Assembly (NCBI RefSeq): GCF_038235435.1
Contig: NZ_CP151275.1
Location: 2,852,001-2,916,000, forward strand
DNA length: 64,000 nt
Source of the DNA: Niveibacterium sp. SC-1
GTDB lineage: Bacteria > Pseudomonadota > Gammaproteobacteria > Burkholderiales > Rhodocyclaceae
Direction: 5' to 3'
The notes under the pieces are model-generated. The model had not been told where the DNA came from and did not search any database. It saw only the letters and a list, made by a program, of their open reading frames with translations. The translations under genes were made by a program, and so were the position numbers. Positions 16,025 to 23,173 of the stretch are shown here, piece after piece. Positions within the stretch are counted from its first letter, which is position 1. Every line of letters begins with the position of its first letter.

Positions 16025-16242
16025 GTAGTTACGTGGGTTACGCGTGTGGTTACGTCGCGAACCCGCGTAGTTACACGGGTTACGCGGTTACGAGGGGGTC
16101 GCGCGTGGGAGAAATGAATCGCACGGGGCTCGCGCGCGCCTGCACGCACACATGTGATGGACCCGGCCATTTCGGTGTAACCCGTGTAACCACGGGCCTC
16201 TCCGGTGAAACCGCGCTCGAAACCAAGGCGTAACCTCGTAAC
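16025..16242. repeat. GTTAC iteron cluster, candidate replication origin
   Basis: Six GTTAC sites read on the plus strand (16028, 16037, 16049, 16070, 16079, 16087) and four GTAAC sites read the other way (16177, 16186, 16230, 16238). The 21-base unit at 16025-16045 recurs at 16067-16087 with two changes, 42 bases apart. Its core GTTACACGGGTTAC appears inverted at 16177-16190. The cluster fills the 259-bp gap between the helicase stop and the next gene. It is adjacent to the replication genes, as phage origins often are. Confidence 0.65.
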
Positions 16243-16243
16243 C

Positions 16244-17620
16244 TCAGGTCGGCTCGACAGCATCGCCGCCTCCACAGAACCGCGCGACGTGCTTCTCGAA
16301 AGCCTCGACGCCTTCGGCCGCCCACTCGCCCAGCGTCTTGTCACCGGTGAGGCGGCAGCCCTCGGGGATCCACACGCGTAGGCATTTCTGGTGCCCGGCC
16401 GGGAGCTTCACCACCCGCAGATCCAGACGTTCCTCCGCCCACTTCGTGATGTGGCTACTCGCCACGCTCTGGGGTGGAGGGAATCGCTCGCCATTGCGTC
16501 GGCACCACGCGAGAAAGGCGCGGTAGAGCTGCACGTTGCTGCACACCTGCACGGGGAGCGGGAGATACCCCTCAAGCCACTCGGCCGCGAAGCGCTCCGC
16601 GGGCTTCAAGCCCAGCTCGATCAGGTCGCGCTTGGCCGTGGTCATGAGCGGCTTGGTCCAGACGTCGAAGTCGCCCAGGTCAAGCGTCAGGAGGTAGTGG
16701 TACAGCGCCTGGACCGCGCCCTGATCGAGCGACCTTCGGGCCGCCTGGTAGAGCTCCGGCTGTGCCGCGGGTGGCGTATAGACCACGAGGTAACGCCGGT
16801 CCCCTTCCTCAAGCGCCAAGGGCTGCGTCTCGTTGCTGAGGAACACGACATTCATCGAATTGGCCTCGGTGCGCCGAGGCATGTTCTTCGGGTTGATCTG
16901 CACCGTCTCGCCGGTGATCAGCTTCTTGAGCTTGTTCTTCTGGTGGAACAGCTCAGCACGCGCGACCACCTCGTCACCGATGGCCATGAGCTTCTGCGAG
17001 GCCCAGTCATTGAACTTGTCTTCGAGCTCGTCCTGGCCGACCACAATCGCGTAGCGCCCGTAGATCTGCGCCACCGCCTCGAAGAACAGGTTCTTCCCCG
17101 CGCCCTGCTTGCCGTGGAACACGAGCGCCGACTGCATCTTGGCCCCTGGTCGCTGCAGCGGGAGCGCGAGCCAGCGCAGCACCCACTCCACCACTTGTTG
17201 CACGCCTTCCGGCGTATCGGCGCTGCGCCCGCAAAGGTGGTAGAGGAGTTCGAGCAGTGGCGCGCAGTCGCCCTCTTTCGGCTTCATCGCGAAGCCGGTG
17301 AAGAGGTTCACCTGATCGGTGCCACACACGCCTGCCGGGTTGAACACCAGGCCATCGGGCAAGATCTGCCGGCGATCACGCGCGTGCTGCCAGAGCTTGA
17401 CCAGATCGGTGCCGAACGCGAGGCGCATCGCGCCGATCTTCATGAGCAGGTTCTGCTGCGTGTCGAAGACCGTGTCGGTGCCGTAGATGAGCACGAAGCG
17501 GCCCATCAAGCCGCTGAAGCCACCCCAATCGATCGGCTTTTCTTTCTTCTTGCGCCCCCCGCCCCCCTTGGCGTCGGGCTCTGCCGACGAGGGTGCGGGA
17601 GGTTCTGTGCGTGTTGCCAT
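16244..17620 (-). CDS. Phage replicative helicase, DUF5906 / SF3 type
   Basis: A 458-residue protein. The ATPase core has Walker A GKQGAGKN (170-177), Walker B with D216-E217 (LMAIGDEVVAR) and the sensor region NVVFLSNETQPL, as in the DUF5906 primase-helicase family. Residues 341-447 form a C-terminal winged-helix-like module also present in the Bro antirepressor at 8971-9921. ATG 17620 gives the family length; the longer frame adds sequence that overlaps the primase gene. With the Toprim primase 13 bases upstream it forms the replication module. Confidence 0.9.
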   Translation of the reverse strand: MATRTEPPAPSSAEPDAKGGGGRKKKEKPIDWGGFSGLMGRFVLIYGTDTVFDTQQNLLMKIGAMRLAFGTDLVKLWQHARDRRQILPDGLVFNPAGVCGTDQVNLFTGFAMKPKEGDCAPLLELLYHLCGRSADTPEGVQQVVEWVLRWLALPLQRPGAKMQSALVFHGKQGAGKNLFFEAVAQIYGRYAIVVGQDELEDKFNDWASQKLMAIGDEVVARAELFHQKNKLKKLITGETVQINPKNMPRRTEANSMNVVFLSNETQPLALEEGDRRYLVVYTPPAAQPELYQAARRSLDQGAVQALYHYLLTLDLGDFDVWTKPLMTTAKRDLIELGLKPAERFAAEWLEGYLPLPVQVCSNVQLYRAFLAWCRRNGERFPPPQSVASSHITKWAEERLDLRVVKLPAGHQKCLRVWIPEGCRLTGDKTLGEWAAEGVEAFEKHVARFCGGGDAVEPT

Positions 17621-17633
17621 CGGGACGACCTTG

Positions 17634-18623
17634 TCAGGCTGCGACACCAGCAGGCTCCTCAAAACGCACGGGCGCGCCGAGCAGGTACGTGAGCGGCGCC
17701 GCCAGCTGGCGTGCCACTGCGTCGAGCCCTTCACGCGCGTGCAGATCGTTGAAATCCGTATCCTTTGGCCCGCGCTCGGCGCCGAAAACCGGATACACCA
17801 TCTGCACGCGATCGAGCCTGCGTGCGAGTGCCCAACCTTTTGTTCGGCCGGGGTTGCCGTCTGTGCGCCAGTCGTCATCGGCGCAGATCAGAATCGGGCT
17901 CTGCGGGTGGCACTTCTGCACCACATGCACAACCCACTCCAGGTTGTTGGCGTCGAACGCGACGAACACGGGCCAGCGCCGGCGGATCGCCATGCGGACG
18001 GTCATCCCCGTGGCGTAGCCCTCTGACACGAGAATCGGCTCGCCCGCCACCACCAGGCCAAGGCGGCAGGCGGCGCCACGCTTGGCCATGCCAGAGGTGA
18101 AGAGCTTGGCGCCGTCAGGCTTGATGGTCTGGATGCCCACCAGCGCCTGCGAGCGCGTCAGGTCGTAGCGGAGCATCGGGATGCGCAACCAGCCCCGATC
18201 GAAGCGCACGCTTTCTGCCCTTTCGATGCCCTTGCGGCGCAGATAGGCGCACTCGCCTTCAGGCTTGGCCTTGTGCCAGATGTCAGCAGCCTGCAATGCG
18301 GCGGATTCGGCCTCGCGCTCGCGCTCGTTCTTCGCTGCTGCCTCGCGGGCGATGCGCTCCATCTGCCGACGGGCACGCTCTGCCTCGCTGAGAGGAGAGA
18401 GATCCAGGGCGACCTTCTCCCACTCGCCCGTCTTGTAGCTGCCGAAGCTGCCCACGATGAAGCAGCCCCCGGCATCCGGCCGCCAAGCGTGCAGCTTGTA
18501 CCAAGCCTTGCCGCCCTTGCCGCACGTGTGGCGCTTGCTGTCCACGCGCAGCGACTTGTCCTTGTCGCGCAGTTCGATGCCGAAGGCTTCCATCTGCATC
18601 AGCACGGCCTGCTCATTGTCCAT
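17634..18623 (-). CDS. Toprim-domain phage primase
   Basis: A 329-residue protein starting MDNEQAVLMQMEAFGIELRD. The Toprim domain spans ~190-310 with catalytic Glu201 in LVSEGYATGM and the acidic cluster at 249-251 in ICADDDW. The N-terminal half carries a coiled-coil region rich in Arg and Glu (~80-110). It synthesises primers for phage replication together with the downstream helicase. It overlaps the preceding small membrane protein gene by 11 bases. Confidence 0.9.
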   Translation of the reverse strand: MDNEQAVLMQMEAFGIELRDKDKSLRVDSKRHTCGKGGKAWYKLHAWRPDAGGCFIVGSFGSYKTGEWEKVALDLSPLSEAERARRQMERIAREAAAKNEREREAESAALQAADIWHKAKPEGECAYLRRKGIERAESVRFDRGWLRIPMLRYDLTRSQALVGIQTIKPDGAKLFTSGMAKRGAACRLGLVVAGEPILVSEGYATGMTVRMAIRRRWPVFVAFDANNLEWVVHVVQKCHPQSPILICADDDWRTDGNPGRTKGWALARRLDRVQMVYPVFGAERGPKDTDFNDLHAREGLDAVARQLAAPLTYLLGAPVRFEEPAGVAA

Positions 18624-18795
18624 CGCGATCGCACGCCAAGGGCGAACCGTGGGCGGCCGCGGGAGCGGGCTCACCGTAAATGGCCAGCAACCTGCGTTCG
18701 CACTCATCGAGCTCGGCAGAAATGCGCGCGATTGCGCGCACCACCAACGAGAGCACCAGACCCCCGGAGAGCAGCAGCACCGCCAAGGCGATCAC
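18613..18795 (-). CDS. Single-pass small membrane protein
   Basis: A 60-residue protein translated from GTG 18795, which overlaps the previous stop as GTGA. One hydrophobic segment (VIALAVLLLSGGLVLSLVVR) is followed by a short cytoplasmic-looking tail (ISAELDECERRLLAIYGEPA). It sits within the replication operon, so it is not an obvious holin; function unknown. Confidence 0.55.
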   Translation of the reverse strand: MIALAVLLLSGGLVLSLVVRAIARISAELDECERRLLAIYGEPAPAAAHGSPLACDRDGQ

Positions 18796-18995
18796 GCCGC
18801 CACCGCCATGTGCTGACGCGCCTGCCAGTCGTTGCGGCAATCGGCGTCACACCAGCGCTTGCCCTCAGCCAAGCACTCACCGCAGTTGTGGCAGGCGCCC
18901 ATCGCCTGCACGGCCGGGCGGTACTCGCGCGCGGCGCCGAGCTGGCGGTCGAGCATCGTTTCGCAGAGCTGCTGCGTGCGATCCATGTCGTCCAT
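18792..18995 (-). CDS. DUF2116-like zinc ribbon protein
   Basis: A 67-residue protein with a four-cysteine zinc-ribbon pattern: CHNCGECLAEGKRWCDADCR. Small proteins of this type are common in Burkholderiales and Rhodocyclales prophages next to replication genes; their role is not known. The ATG at 18995 overlaps the CII-like gene stop (TGATG). Confidence 0.75.
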   Translation of the reverse strand: MDDMDRTQQLCETMLDRQLGAAREYRPAVQAMGACHNCGECLAEGKRWCDADCRNDWQARQHMAVAA

Positions 18996-19513
18996 CAGCG
19001 GACACCCCGACGCGCATCGAGGGACACGGCAGCACTCGGCTGCTCGCTCACCATCGTCTCGATATCCAGCAGGTGGCGGTGCACCGCGGCGATGAGCCGA
19101 TTACCCCGCAGCTTGTAGCTCGCGAACTCGTCGTGCGTGATGAGTCCGTCCGCCCTCGCCTCAGTCAACTCGCGCGCCAGGTCGCCCGCCGTCCGCATGA
19201 TCTCCAGCAGGCCCGCGGTGACGTCGTCCTCCCCGGCAACGCCCACTTCCGGCATGGGCACGAACAAGCCGCCATGCGCTTCCGCCTTGGCTTCGGCGTA
19301 GGCATTCAGCCCCGTGCGCAGGCGCACCGCCGAAGCGATGGCATCCGCCTCCCGGTCCGTAATCTCATAGCTCGGCATCGAGTCGGCGAACTTGTTGTGC
19401 AGCACGCCGGGGCTGCGCCCAATGAGCTGCGCCAAGGCCGCAATGCCGCCCGGGTAGGCCTTCGCGTCGTTGTGCAAGGCCGTGATCGGGTCCCGTTTTT
19501 CCGTATGAGTCAT
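18995..19513 (-). CDS. CII-like regulator, Phage_CP76/YmfL family
   Basis: A 172-residue protein. Residues 1-60 contain the family opening (KRDPITALHNDAKAYPGGIA, ALAQLIGRSPGVLHNKF), a lambda-repressor-type helix-turn-helix that selects promoters. The C-terminal half is helical and ends in ITHDEFASYKLRGNRLIAAV. It is placed downstream of cro in the early leftward operon, as lambda cII is. It probably tips the choice towards lysogeny. Confidence 0.8.
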   Translation of the reverse strand: MTHTEKRDPITALHNDAKAYPGGIAALAQLIGRSPGVLHNKFADSMPSYEITDREADAIASAVRLRTGLNAYAEAKAEAHGGLFVPMPEVGVAGEDDVTAGLLEIMRTAGDLARELTEARADGLITHDEFASYKLRGNRLIAAVHRHLLDIETMVSEQPSAAVSLDARRGVR

Positions 19514-19583
19514 GGCGTGGACGCCTCAGTAAACATTCGCCGCGCTGCGCGGCAATCTGCAGGGGACGAAACGACACAGGGAC

Positions 19584-19847
19584 TCACACATGGAACGCCC
19601 CCGCATCGCCTTCATTGGAGACAGCGCACTGGCCTTCGAGCTGGCCATGTACCTGCTGGTGGATTGCATCTGCTTGGAACTGCCAGCCGTTGGCCACTTG
19701 CTGGTGGGCGAACTCGACAAGCTGATTGCTGAGGGCGTAGGCACGCCCGGCGCACGCAGCGGCCTGCAGGGCATTCGAGAGAGCGTTGCCCGCGTGCTGG
19801 GCCCGCTCACGCAGACCGGCCCGATGCAATGAAGCGTCCTGAGTCAT
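19584..19847 (-). CDS. Early-operon orf between cro and the CII-like gene
   Basis: An 87-residue protein starting MTQDASLHRAGLRERAQHAG. Its ATG overlaps the cro stop as ATGA, the coupling style used throughout this phage. No domain is recognised. A plus-strand frame over the same bases (19590-19832, starting MERPRIAFIGDSALAFELAM) also has good codon use and a ribosome binding site, so either strand could be the coding one. The operon context favours the minus strand. Confidence 0.5.
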   Translation of the reverse strand: MTQDASLHRAGLRERAQHAGNALSNALQAAACAGRAYALSNQLVEFAHQQVANGWQFQADAIHQQVHGQLEGQCAVSNEGDAGAFHV

Positions 19848-20077
19848 GCGGCCTCGGGACGGGGCCGGCCCCGGAGGTAAGCCCAATCGCAGTCCGGCCG
19901 CAGGGTTTCAACAGGGACCTTGCCCGCGGACTCTCGATCGATTGCGATCGCCAAGTTCTCGCCACAGGGCTTGCCATAGGCCACGTTGCGCAGATGGCCG
20001 GGCGTTGTCCTGCAGCGACGGGCGAAGTCGAGGCGCTCGGCCGCAGTCATGCCGAGGAAGAAATCTCGCAGTTCCAT
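19844..20077 (-). CDS. cro: Cro-like regulator, YdaS type
   Basis: A 77-residue protein (MELRDFFLGMTAAERLDFAR) with a helix-turn-helix around RRCRTTPGHLRNVAYGK, matching short YdaS/Cro proteins. It is divergent from the cI-like gene with the operators between them. The ATG at 20077 falls on the predicted pR start point, so translation may be leaderless. It would repress cI and allow lytic growth. Confidence 0.8.
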   Translation of the reverse strand: MELRDFFLGMTAAERLDFARRCRTTPGHLRNVAYGKPCGENLAIAIDRESAGKVPVETLRPDCDWAYLRGRPRPEAA

Positions 20078-20083
20078 GCAAAC

Positions 20084-20143
20084 ACAGTAACCGCTCGGTT
20101 ACTCTGTGTCAATAACCACCCGGAGACTTACCGAACGGTGACT
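20084..20143 (-). promoter_or_regulatory. pR promoter and operators of the immunity region
   Basis: On the minus strand TTGACA (20112-20107) and TACTGT (20089-20084) are 17 bases apart. AGTAACCGCTCGGTTACT (20086-20103) is a palindrome with eight-base arms overlapping the promoter. A second, weaker palindrome with the same CCG-NN-CGG core lies at 20126-20143, 40 bases away, and a TAACC half-site at 20113-20117. These are the expected binding sites for the cI-like and Cro-like proteins. The arrangement is closely copied at 24481-24520. Confidence 0.8.
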
Positions 20144-20164
20144 GATCCGGTTGAATCCGAACCG

Positions 20165-20644
20165 ATGGATATCAGCCAGATTCGCCGCGCCCGCCTCAAA
20201 CAGCTCATCGATGACCAGTTCGGTGGTGTCGTCCTGCGATTTGCCGAAGCGATGGATATGAAACCCCCGCAGGTGCATCGCTGGCTGACCCAGGCGAAGA
20301 GCGGCCAGAACATCCGAGAAGACTCCGCACGCAATATCGAGACGCGTTGCGGGCTGACGCGTGGCTGGATGGACTTGCCCGAGGGCGGTGCATATCAGTT
20401 GACCACCGCCGCTCAATCCCCGTTGTCCGCAGGAGAAGCGGTAGCCCAATACCGCACAACTGCCAAAACCGTGAATTTCGACGCAGCAACCCGCGTTCTG
20501 CGCGAAGTGTGCGACGCCTTGGGCGTATCGTTCGACGATATTGTCGAGCACCACTATGGGGCATTGCACCCCGCAGAGGCCCCGACGACGCTGCCGACGA
20601 AACGGCGTCCAGAAGCAAGCGCGCAAAAGAAAAAGCCCGCATAA
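20165..20644 (+). CDS. CI-like phage repressor
   Basis: A 159-residue protein starting MDISQIRRARLKQLIDDQFG. The N-terminal ~65 residues form a helix-turn-helix (VLRFAEAMDMKPPQVHRWLT) followed by IETRCGLTRGWMDLPEG, the usual CI-type DNA-binding domain. There is no C-terminal S24 peptidase domain; instead about 90 residues end in a Lys/Ala tail. Short repressors without autocleavage usually need an antirepressor for induction, which fits the Bro protein in this phage. No ribosome binding site is evident at the ATG. Confidence 0.8.
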   Translation: MDISQIRRARLKQLIDDQFGGVVLRFAEAMDMKPPQVHRWLTQAKSGQNIREDSARNIETRCGLTRGWMDLPEGGAYQLTTAAQSPLSAGEAVAQYRTTAKTVNFDAATRVLREVCDALGVSFDDIVEHHYGALHPAEAPTTLPTKRRPEASAQKKKPA

Positions 20645-20651
20645 GCGGGCT
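20626..20651 (-). terminator. Terminator at the convergent cI / accessory-block end
   Basis: AGCCCGC (20634-20640) and GCGGGCT (20645-20651) flank ATAA. On the minus strand the stem is followed by TTTTTCTTTT. It terminates leftward transcripts from the accessory block and overlaps the last codons of the cI-like gene. Confidence 0.7.
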
Positions 20652-20743
20652 CAGGGTGGGGCGCAGGGCAAGCGGGCGGCTGTTCTCGGGGCCGCGATAA
20701 CTGGCTCGACGTCCACACACCCTCGTACGGTGCGTGACCTGCT

Positions 20744-20992
20744 TCAGTCAGTGTAATGCAACAGCATGTCCCTCAGTTTGTCAGCACCGAAATGTGCCGT
20801 CCGGCGGTCCTGTTCAAGCGCACCTCCCACGCCGAGCTCGAACTTGCGGTCCTGGTCCAGGGCCGCGTATGCCACGCCGATGATTTCACCCTTGTCAGCG
20901 CGGATCGCCAGGTGGCGAAGGGCCGCGGCTGTTCGTTTTGAATGTACTGCTGTCAGTGAATACGGCGGCTGTCTCAACTCTCCTACTCCCAA
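20744..20992 (-). CDS. Small orf after the TAC operon, start uncertain
   Basis: A frame of up to 82 residues. The convincing part is LRHLAIRADKGEIIGVAYAA followed by FELGVGGALEQDRRTAHFGA, which resembles small alpha/beta proteins of unknown function found in many proteobacteria and phages. No ATG is available; TTG at 20992 or 20977 would serve. It lies 73 bases after the SecB-like gene, in the same direction, before the terminator. It may be a complete gene with a TTG start or a 5'-truncated remnant. Confidence 0.4.
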   Translation of the reverse strand: MGVGELRQPPYSLTAVHSKRTAAALRHLAIRADKGEIIGVAYAALDQDRKFELGVGGALEQDRRTAHFGADKLRDMLLHYTD

Positions 20993-21030
20993 CTTTGGAT
21001 GTGAACCCTCCGGTTCACATTCTCCAAAGT
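20991..21030. repeat. Long imperfect hairpin spanning a start region
   Basis: ATGTGAACC (20999-21007) pairs with GGTTCACAT (21012-21020) around a CTCC loop. After a small bulge ACTTTGG (20991-20997) pairs with CCAAAGT (21024-21030). There is no T-run. It overlaps the TTG start region of the small orf, so it could control its translation. Confidence 0.55.
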
Positions 21031-21065
21031 GGAGTCGCGAGAGTTTGTTAAAGCCTGTGCCAGCG

Positions 21066-21659
21066 TCAGGCCCGCGCTTTGGGCGTTTTCCTTTTCCGAG
21101 GTGGCTTAGCTTCCGCGGCTGCTCCCTGCGCTGCGCTCCTTTCCGCCTCCTCCTTGCGGCGAAGGTTCAGTAGCGGCATCGTCGTGTGTGGCAACACCAT
21201 GCGCATGAGCGCGTTCTGGCAGTACTCTCGCCAATAGGGCCACATGTGCACCATGCCGTTTGTGCGCCCGTACTCCTGCAGCACAGCCATGCTTGGGAAC
21301 TCACTTCTCAGACAGGCGTAATCTGCCGCGATGGTCGCAGAAACCTCCGCGACCGCTGGCGCCACCAGCGCAGCATCGAGAGACAGGGTATTCACCCCGG
21401 GCGGTACTTCGGTGTATCGAAACTCGAAGCGAGCAAGAAACAGGCATGAACGAACCTGTGAACCGTCGCTCAGCTCCATCAAGCGGCAATCAACCCGGCC
21501 GTCATACGACCGGAAGCTGCCTTGCAGATGCTGGCCGGGCATCGTTGGGTCAAAACCGGGGGCCATCCACAACGCGGACTCACGGACATAGATGCGCCGA
21601 ATCTCCAGCGGACTATCAGCGTTGAACGCCCGATATTCCTCCAGCTCCGCAGGGCTCAT
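21066..21659 (-). CDS. SecB-like chaperone of a TAC module
   Basis: A 197-residue protein. LEIRRIYVRESALWMAPGF matches the SecB N-terminal strand (IQRIYVKD-type). WPYWREYCQNALMRMVLP followed by MPLLNL matches the SecB C-terminal helix (YARELVSNLV...FPALNL-type). It is longer than SecB (about 150) because of a Lys/Arg-rich tail after residue 165. It directly follows a HigA-like antitoxin (TGATG overlap), the toxin-antitoxin-chaperone order in which a solitary SecB-like protein protects the antitoxin. ATG 21659 is chosen; GTG 21662 is the alternative. Confidence 0.8.
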   Translation of the reverse strand: MSPAELEEYRAFNADSPLEIRRIYVRESALWMAPGFDPTMPGQHLQGSFRSYDGRVDCRLMELSDGSQVRSCLFLARFEFRYTEVPPGVNTLSLDAALVAPAVAEVSATIAADYACLRSEFPSMAVLQEYGRTNGMVHMWPYWREYCQNALMRMVLPHTTMPLLNLRRKEEAERSAAQGAAAEAKPPRKRKTPKARA

Positions 21660-22102
21660 CACGAAGTGGCCGCCATCGGCAGTGACATCCAGCCGATGTC
21701 TATCGGCGAAACACGCACGGGCTCATCAAGGAACGGCGCATCAATGAGCTCGGCCAAAGGAGCCTCACTCCATGAACAAACTTCGGGACGATAGGCCACG
21801 GAATGAGCTTCAGTAAGAGAGCCTGTGCGAGCAGTGGCCCGCACCGCCAGCACAACCTCGCCCTGTAGCGCCCGGGCGAACTTGACAATCGTTTCGATCG
21901 TGAGGTTAGCGTCACCGCGAAGCGCTCTGCTCACAGCAGCTGGGCTTACTGCCAAGCGTTCAGCCAGCTCAACTTGGCTCACGCCTCGCTGGTTCATCAG
22001 CTCGTTGAGCGCGAAAGCAAAGTCGTGCTTTGCATGCTCGACCCAGTAGGAATCGCTCTCTTTGGCCGCACGAAGGCGCGCCGCAAACGACTTAAGCGCC
22101 AT
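21659..22102 (-). CDS. higA: HigA-like antitoxin with a C-terminal chaperone-dependence tail
   Basis: A 147-residue protein. Residues ~25-85 are an Xre-type helix-turn-helix (FALNELMNQRGVSQVELAER, LAVSPAAVSRALRGD). Residues ~95-147 are an extra hydrophobic, aromatic and Pro-rich tail (YRPEVCSWSEAPLAELIDAP). Antitoxins of TAC systems carry such a tail (chaperone addiction domain), which makes them unstable without the chaperone. It overlaps the toxin gene by 11 bases and the chaperone gene by one. Confidence 0.85.
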   Translation of the reverse strand: MALKSFAARLRAAKESDSYWVEHAKHDFAFALNELMNQRGVSQVELAERLAVSPAAVSRALRGDANLTIETIVKFARALQGEVVLAVRATARTGSLTEAHSVAYRPEVCSWSEAPLAELIDAPFLDEPVRVSPIDIGWMSLPMAATS

Positions 22103-22502
22103 GATCCATAGCCTCGATAATCTGCACAGGAAGGGATGCGAAATACGCGTGCTTCGCCGCGATGGCGCGAGTGATCTCGCTCGCCGGCGTTTTCTGACTG
22201 GACTTCATGAACACGTGACTACAAACGATGATTCGATTGCCACCGCCGTAAAAGAACAGCAGACGGAGATTGCCCTTGCGCAACTGGTAGATGTGCTCGC
22301 CCTCATCAACGTAGTGACAGGACCCGATATTGAAACCCTGGTGCCCAAGATTGGCCAACCGCTCAATCTGATCGAACATGCCATTGGCATCAGACTCGCG
22401 AACAAGCGCGAATTCGTCCAAACCATCCAGCACAGGACAACAATCCCCATCGAGCACTGCGGTGATGTCCCACACGGCCCGGATCAGTCGTTGAACGCGC
22501 AC
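22092..22502 (-). CDS. higB: HigB-like toxin, RelE superfamily (Gp49-like)
   Basis: A 136-residue protein starting from GTG 22502. The core YQLRKGNLRLLFFYGGGNRI, then CSHVFMKSSQKTPASEITRA, is the Gp49/DUF891 branch of RelE/HigB mRNA interferases, with the KTP-x-x-EI motif. Toxin first, then antitoxin and chaperone, is the TAC gene order. A good -10 lies just upstream, so the transcript may begin at or very near the GTG. Confidence 0.85.
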   Translation of the reverse strand: MRVQRLIRAVWDITAVLDGDCCPVLDGLDEFALVRESDANGMFDQIERLANLGHQGFNIGSCHYVDEGEHIYQLRKGNLRLLFFYGGGNRIIVCSHVFMKSSQKTPASEITRAIAAKHAYFASLPVQIIEAMDHGA

Positions 22503-22504
22503 CG

Positions 22505-22535
22505 AATTAAACTATAGGTTAATTTGCGGTTGCAA
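22505..22535 (-). promoter_or_regulatory. TAC operon promoter with palindromic operator
   Basis: AATTAA (22505-22510) and TTAATT (22519-22524) form an AT-rich inverted repeat just upstream of the GTG. On the minus strand TTGCAA (22535-22530) and TTTAAT (22511-22506) are 18 bases apart, and TATAGT lies between the arms. The palindrome covering the -10 is a likely HigA binding site for autorepression. Confidence 0.5.
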
Positions 22536-22538
22536 CTG

Positions 22539-22823
22539 TCAGAACACTTCACGCGACAGAAGGTTCCTGCGTACCGATGTCACGGCTGCAGTATTTGGAG
22601 ACCCTAGCCTGCGCAGGACGACCTCAGCGCGGGGCAGATACTTGCGGTGCGTGCATGTGCGGATGCTGCTGCGGACGTTCGCGGCCTCGGATCTTTCGAC
22701 TTCACCACGAGCGCGCAGGTGACTCCGATCAGCTGGCTGGGCAGCACCGCCAGCTGGAAGAAGCCAGAAGAGCCCCGCCCCTGCGATCACCCCGGCAACC
22801 AGGATCCAGACGATAACGACCAT
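22539..22823 (-). CDS. Putative small membrane or secreted protein
   Basis: A 94-residue frame starting MVVIVWILVAGVIAGAGLFW with a GAGAGG ribosome binding site near the ATG. Residues 1-25 are a membrane or signal segment; the rest is basic and lacks a recognised domain. It lies upstream of the TAC operon in the same direction. Only the N-terminal part is convincing. Confidence 0.4.
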   Translation of the reverse strand: MVVIVWILVAGVIAGAGLFWLLPAGGAAQPADRSHLRARGEVERSEAANVRSSIRTCTHRKYLPRAEVVLRRLGSPNTAAVTSVRRNLLSREVF

Positions 22824-22972
22824 GCAGCCTCTCCCCGTGTTCGAATTGTTGGGCGCAGAAGTTACCAGCTTGTAGGACAAGGCGGACAGGGCACCTGTCA
22901 AACATGTCAGGCGCCAGCGTGTAGGACGGGGCGTAGTTTGCAATCCATTGCAATTCAGATCGCTTGAACCCC

Positions 22973-23173
22973 ATGGCCTGGTATCAATTCCCTGACCCTG
23001 TCACGGTGAAGCACGATGACGGGACGAGCGCCCTCATTCCGCCCGGGCTTCGGCCCGTTCGTATCCACGAAGGCATCGTTGGCGTCCGCGTGGGCGACAG
23101 TGAGGTAGATCTGGATCTCGAAGAGTGGGAGGCCATCCTGCGACATGGCGTCGCCCTCCTCGCTCCGGACTAG
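22973..23173 (+). CDS. Small acidic orf of unknown function
   Basis: A 66-residue frame (MAWYQFPDPVTVKHDDGTSA) with a beta-strand pattern and an acidic C-terminal half (VDLDLEEWEAILRH). There is no ribosome binding site; a TTG nine bases upstream is an alternative start. It overlaps the last four bases of the convergent Tai4-like gene. It may be an accessory gene of the same cargo block. Confidence 0.45.
   Translation: MAWYQFPDPVTVKHDDGTSALIPPGLRPVRIHEGIVGVRVGDSEVDLDLEEWEAILRHGVALLAPD

Noticed and set aside
16025-16242. CRISPR-like array
   Set aside because: The repeats are five-base units with irregular, short spacing and both orientations; there are no spacers of constant length and no cas genes.
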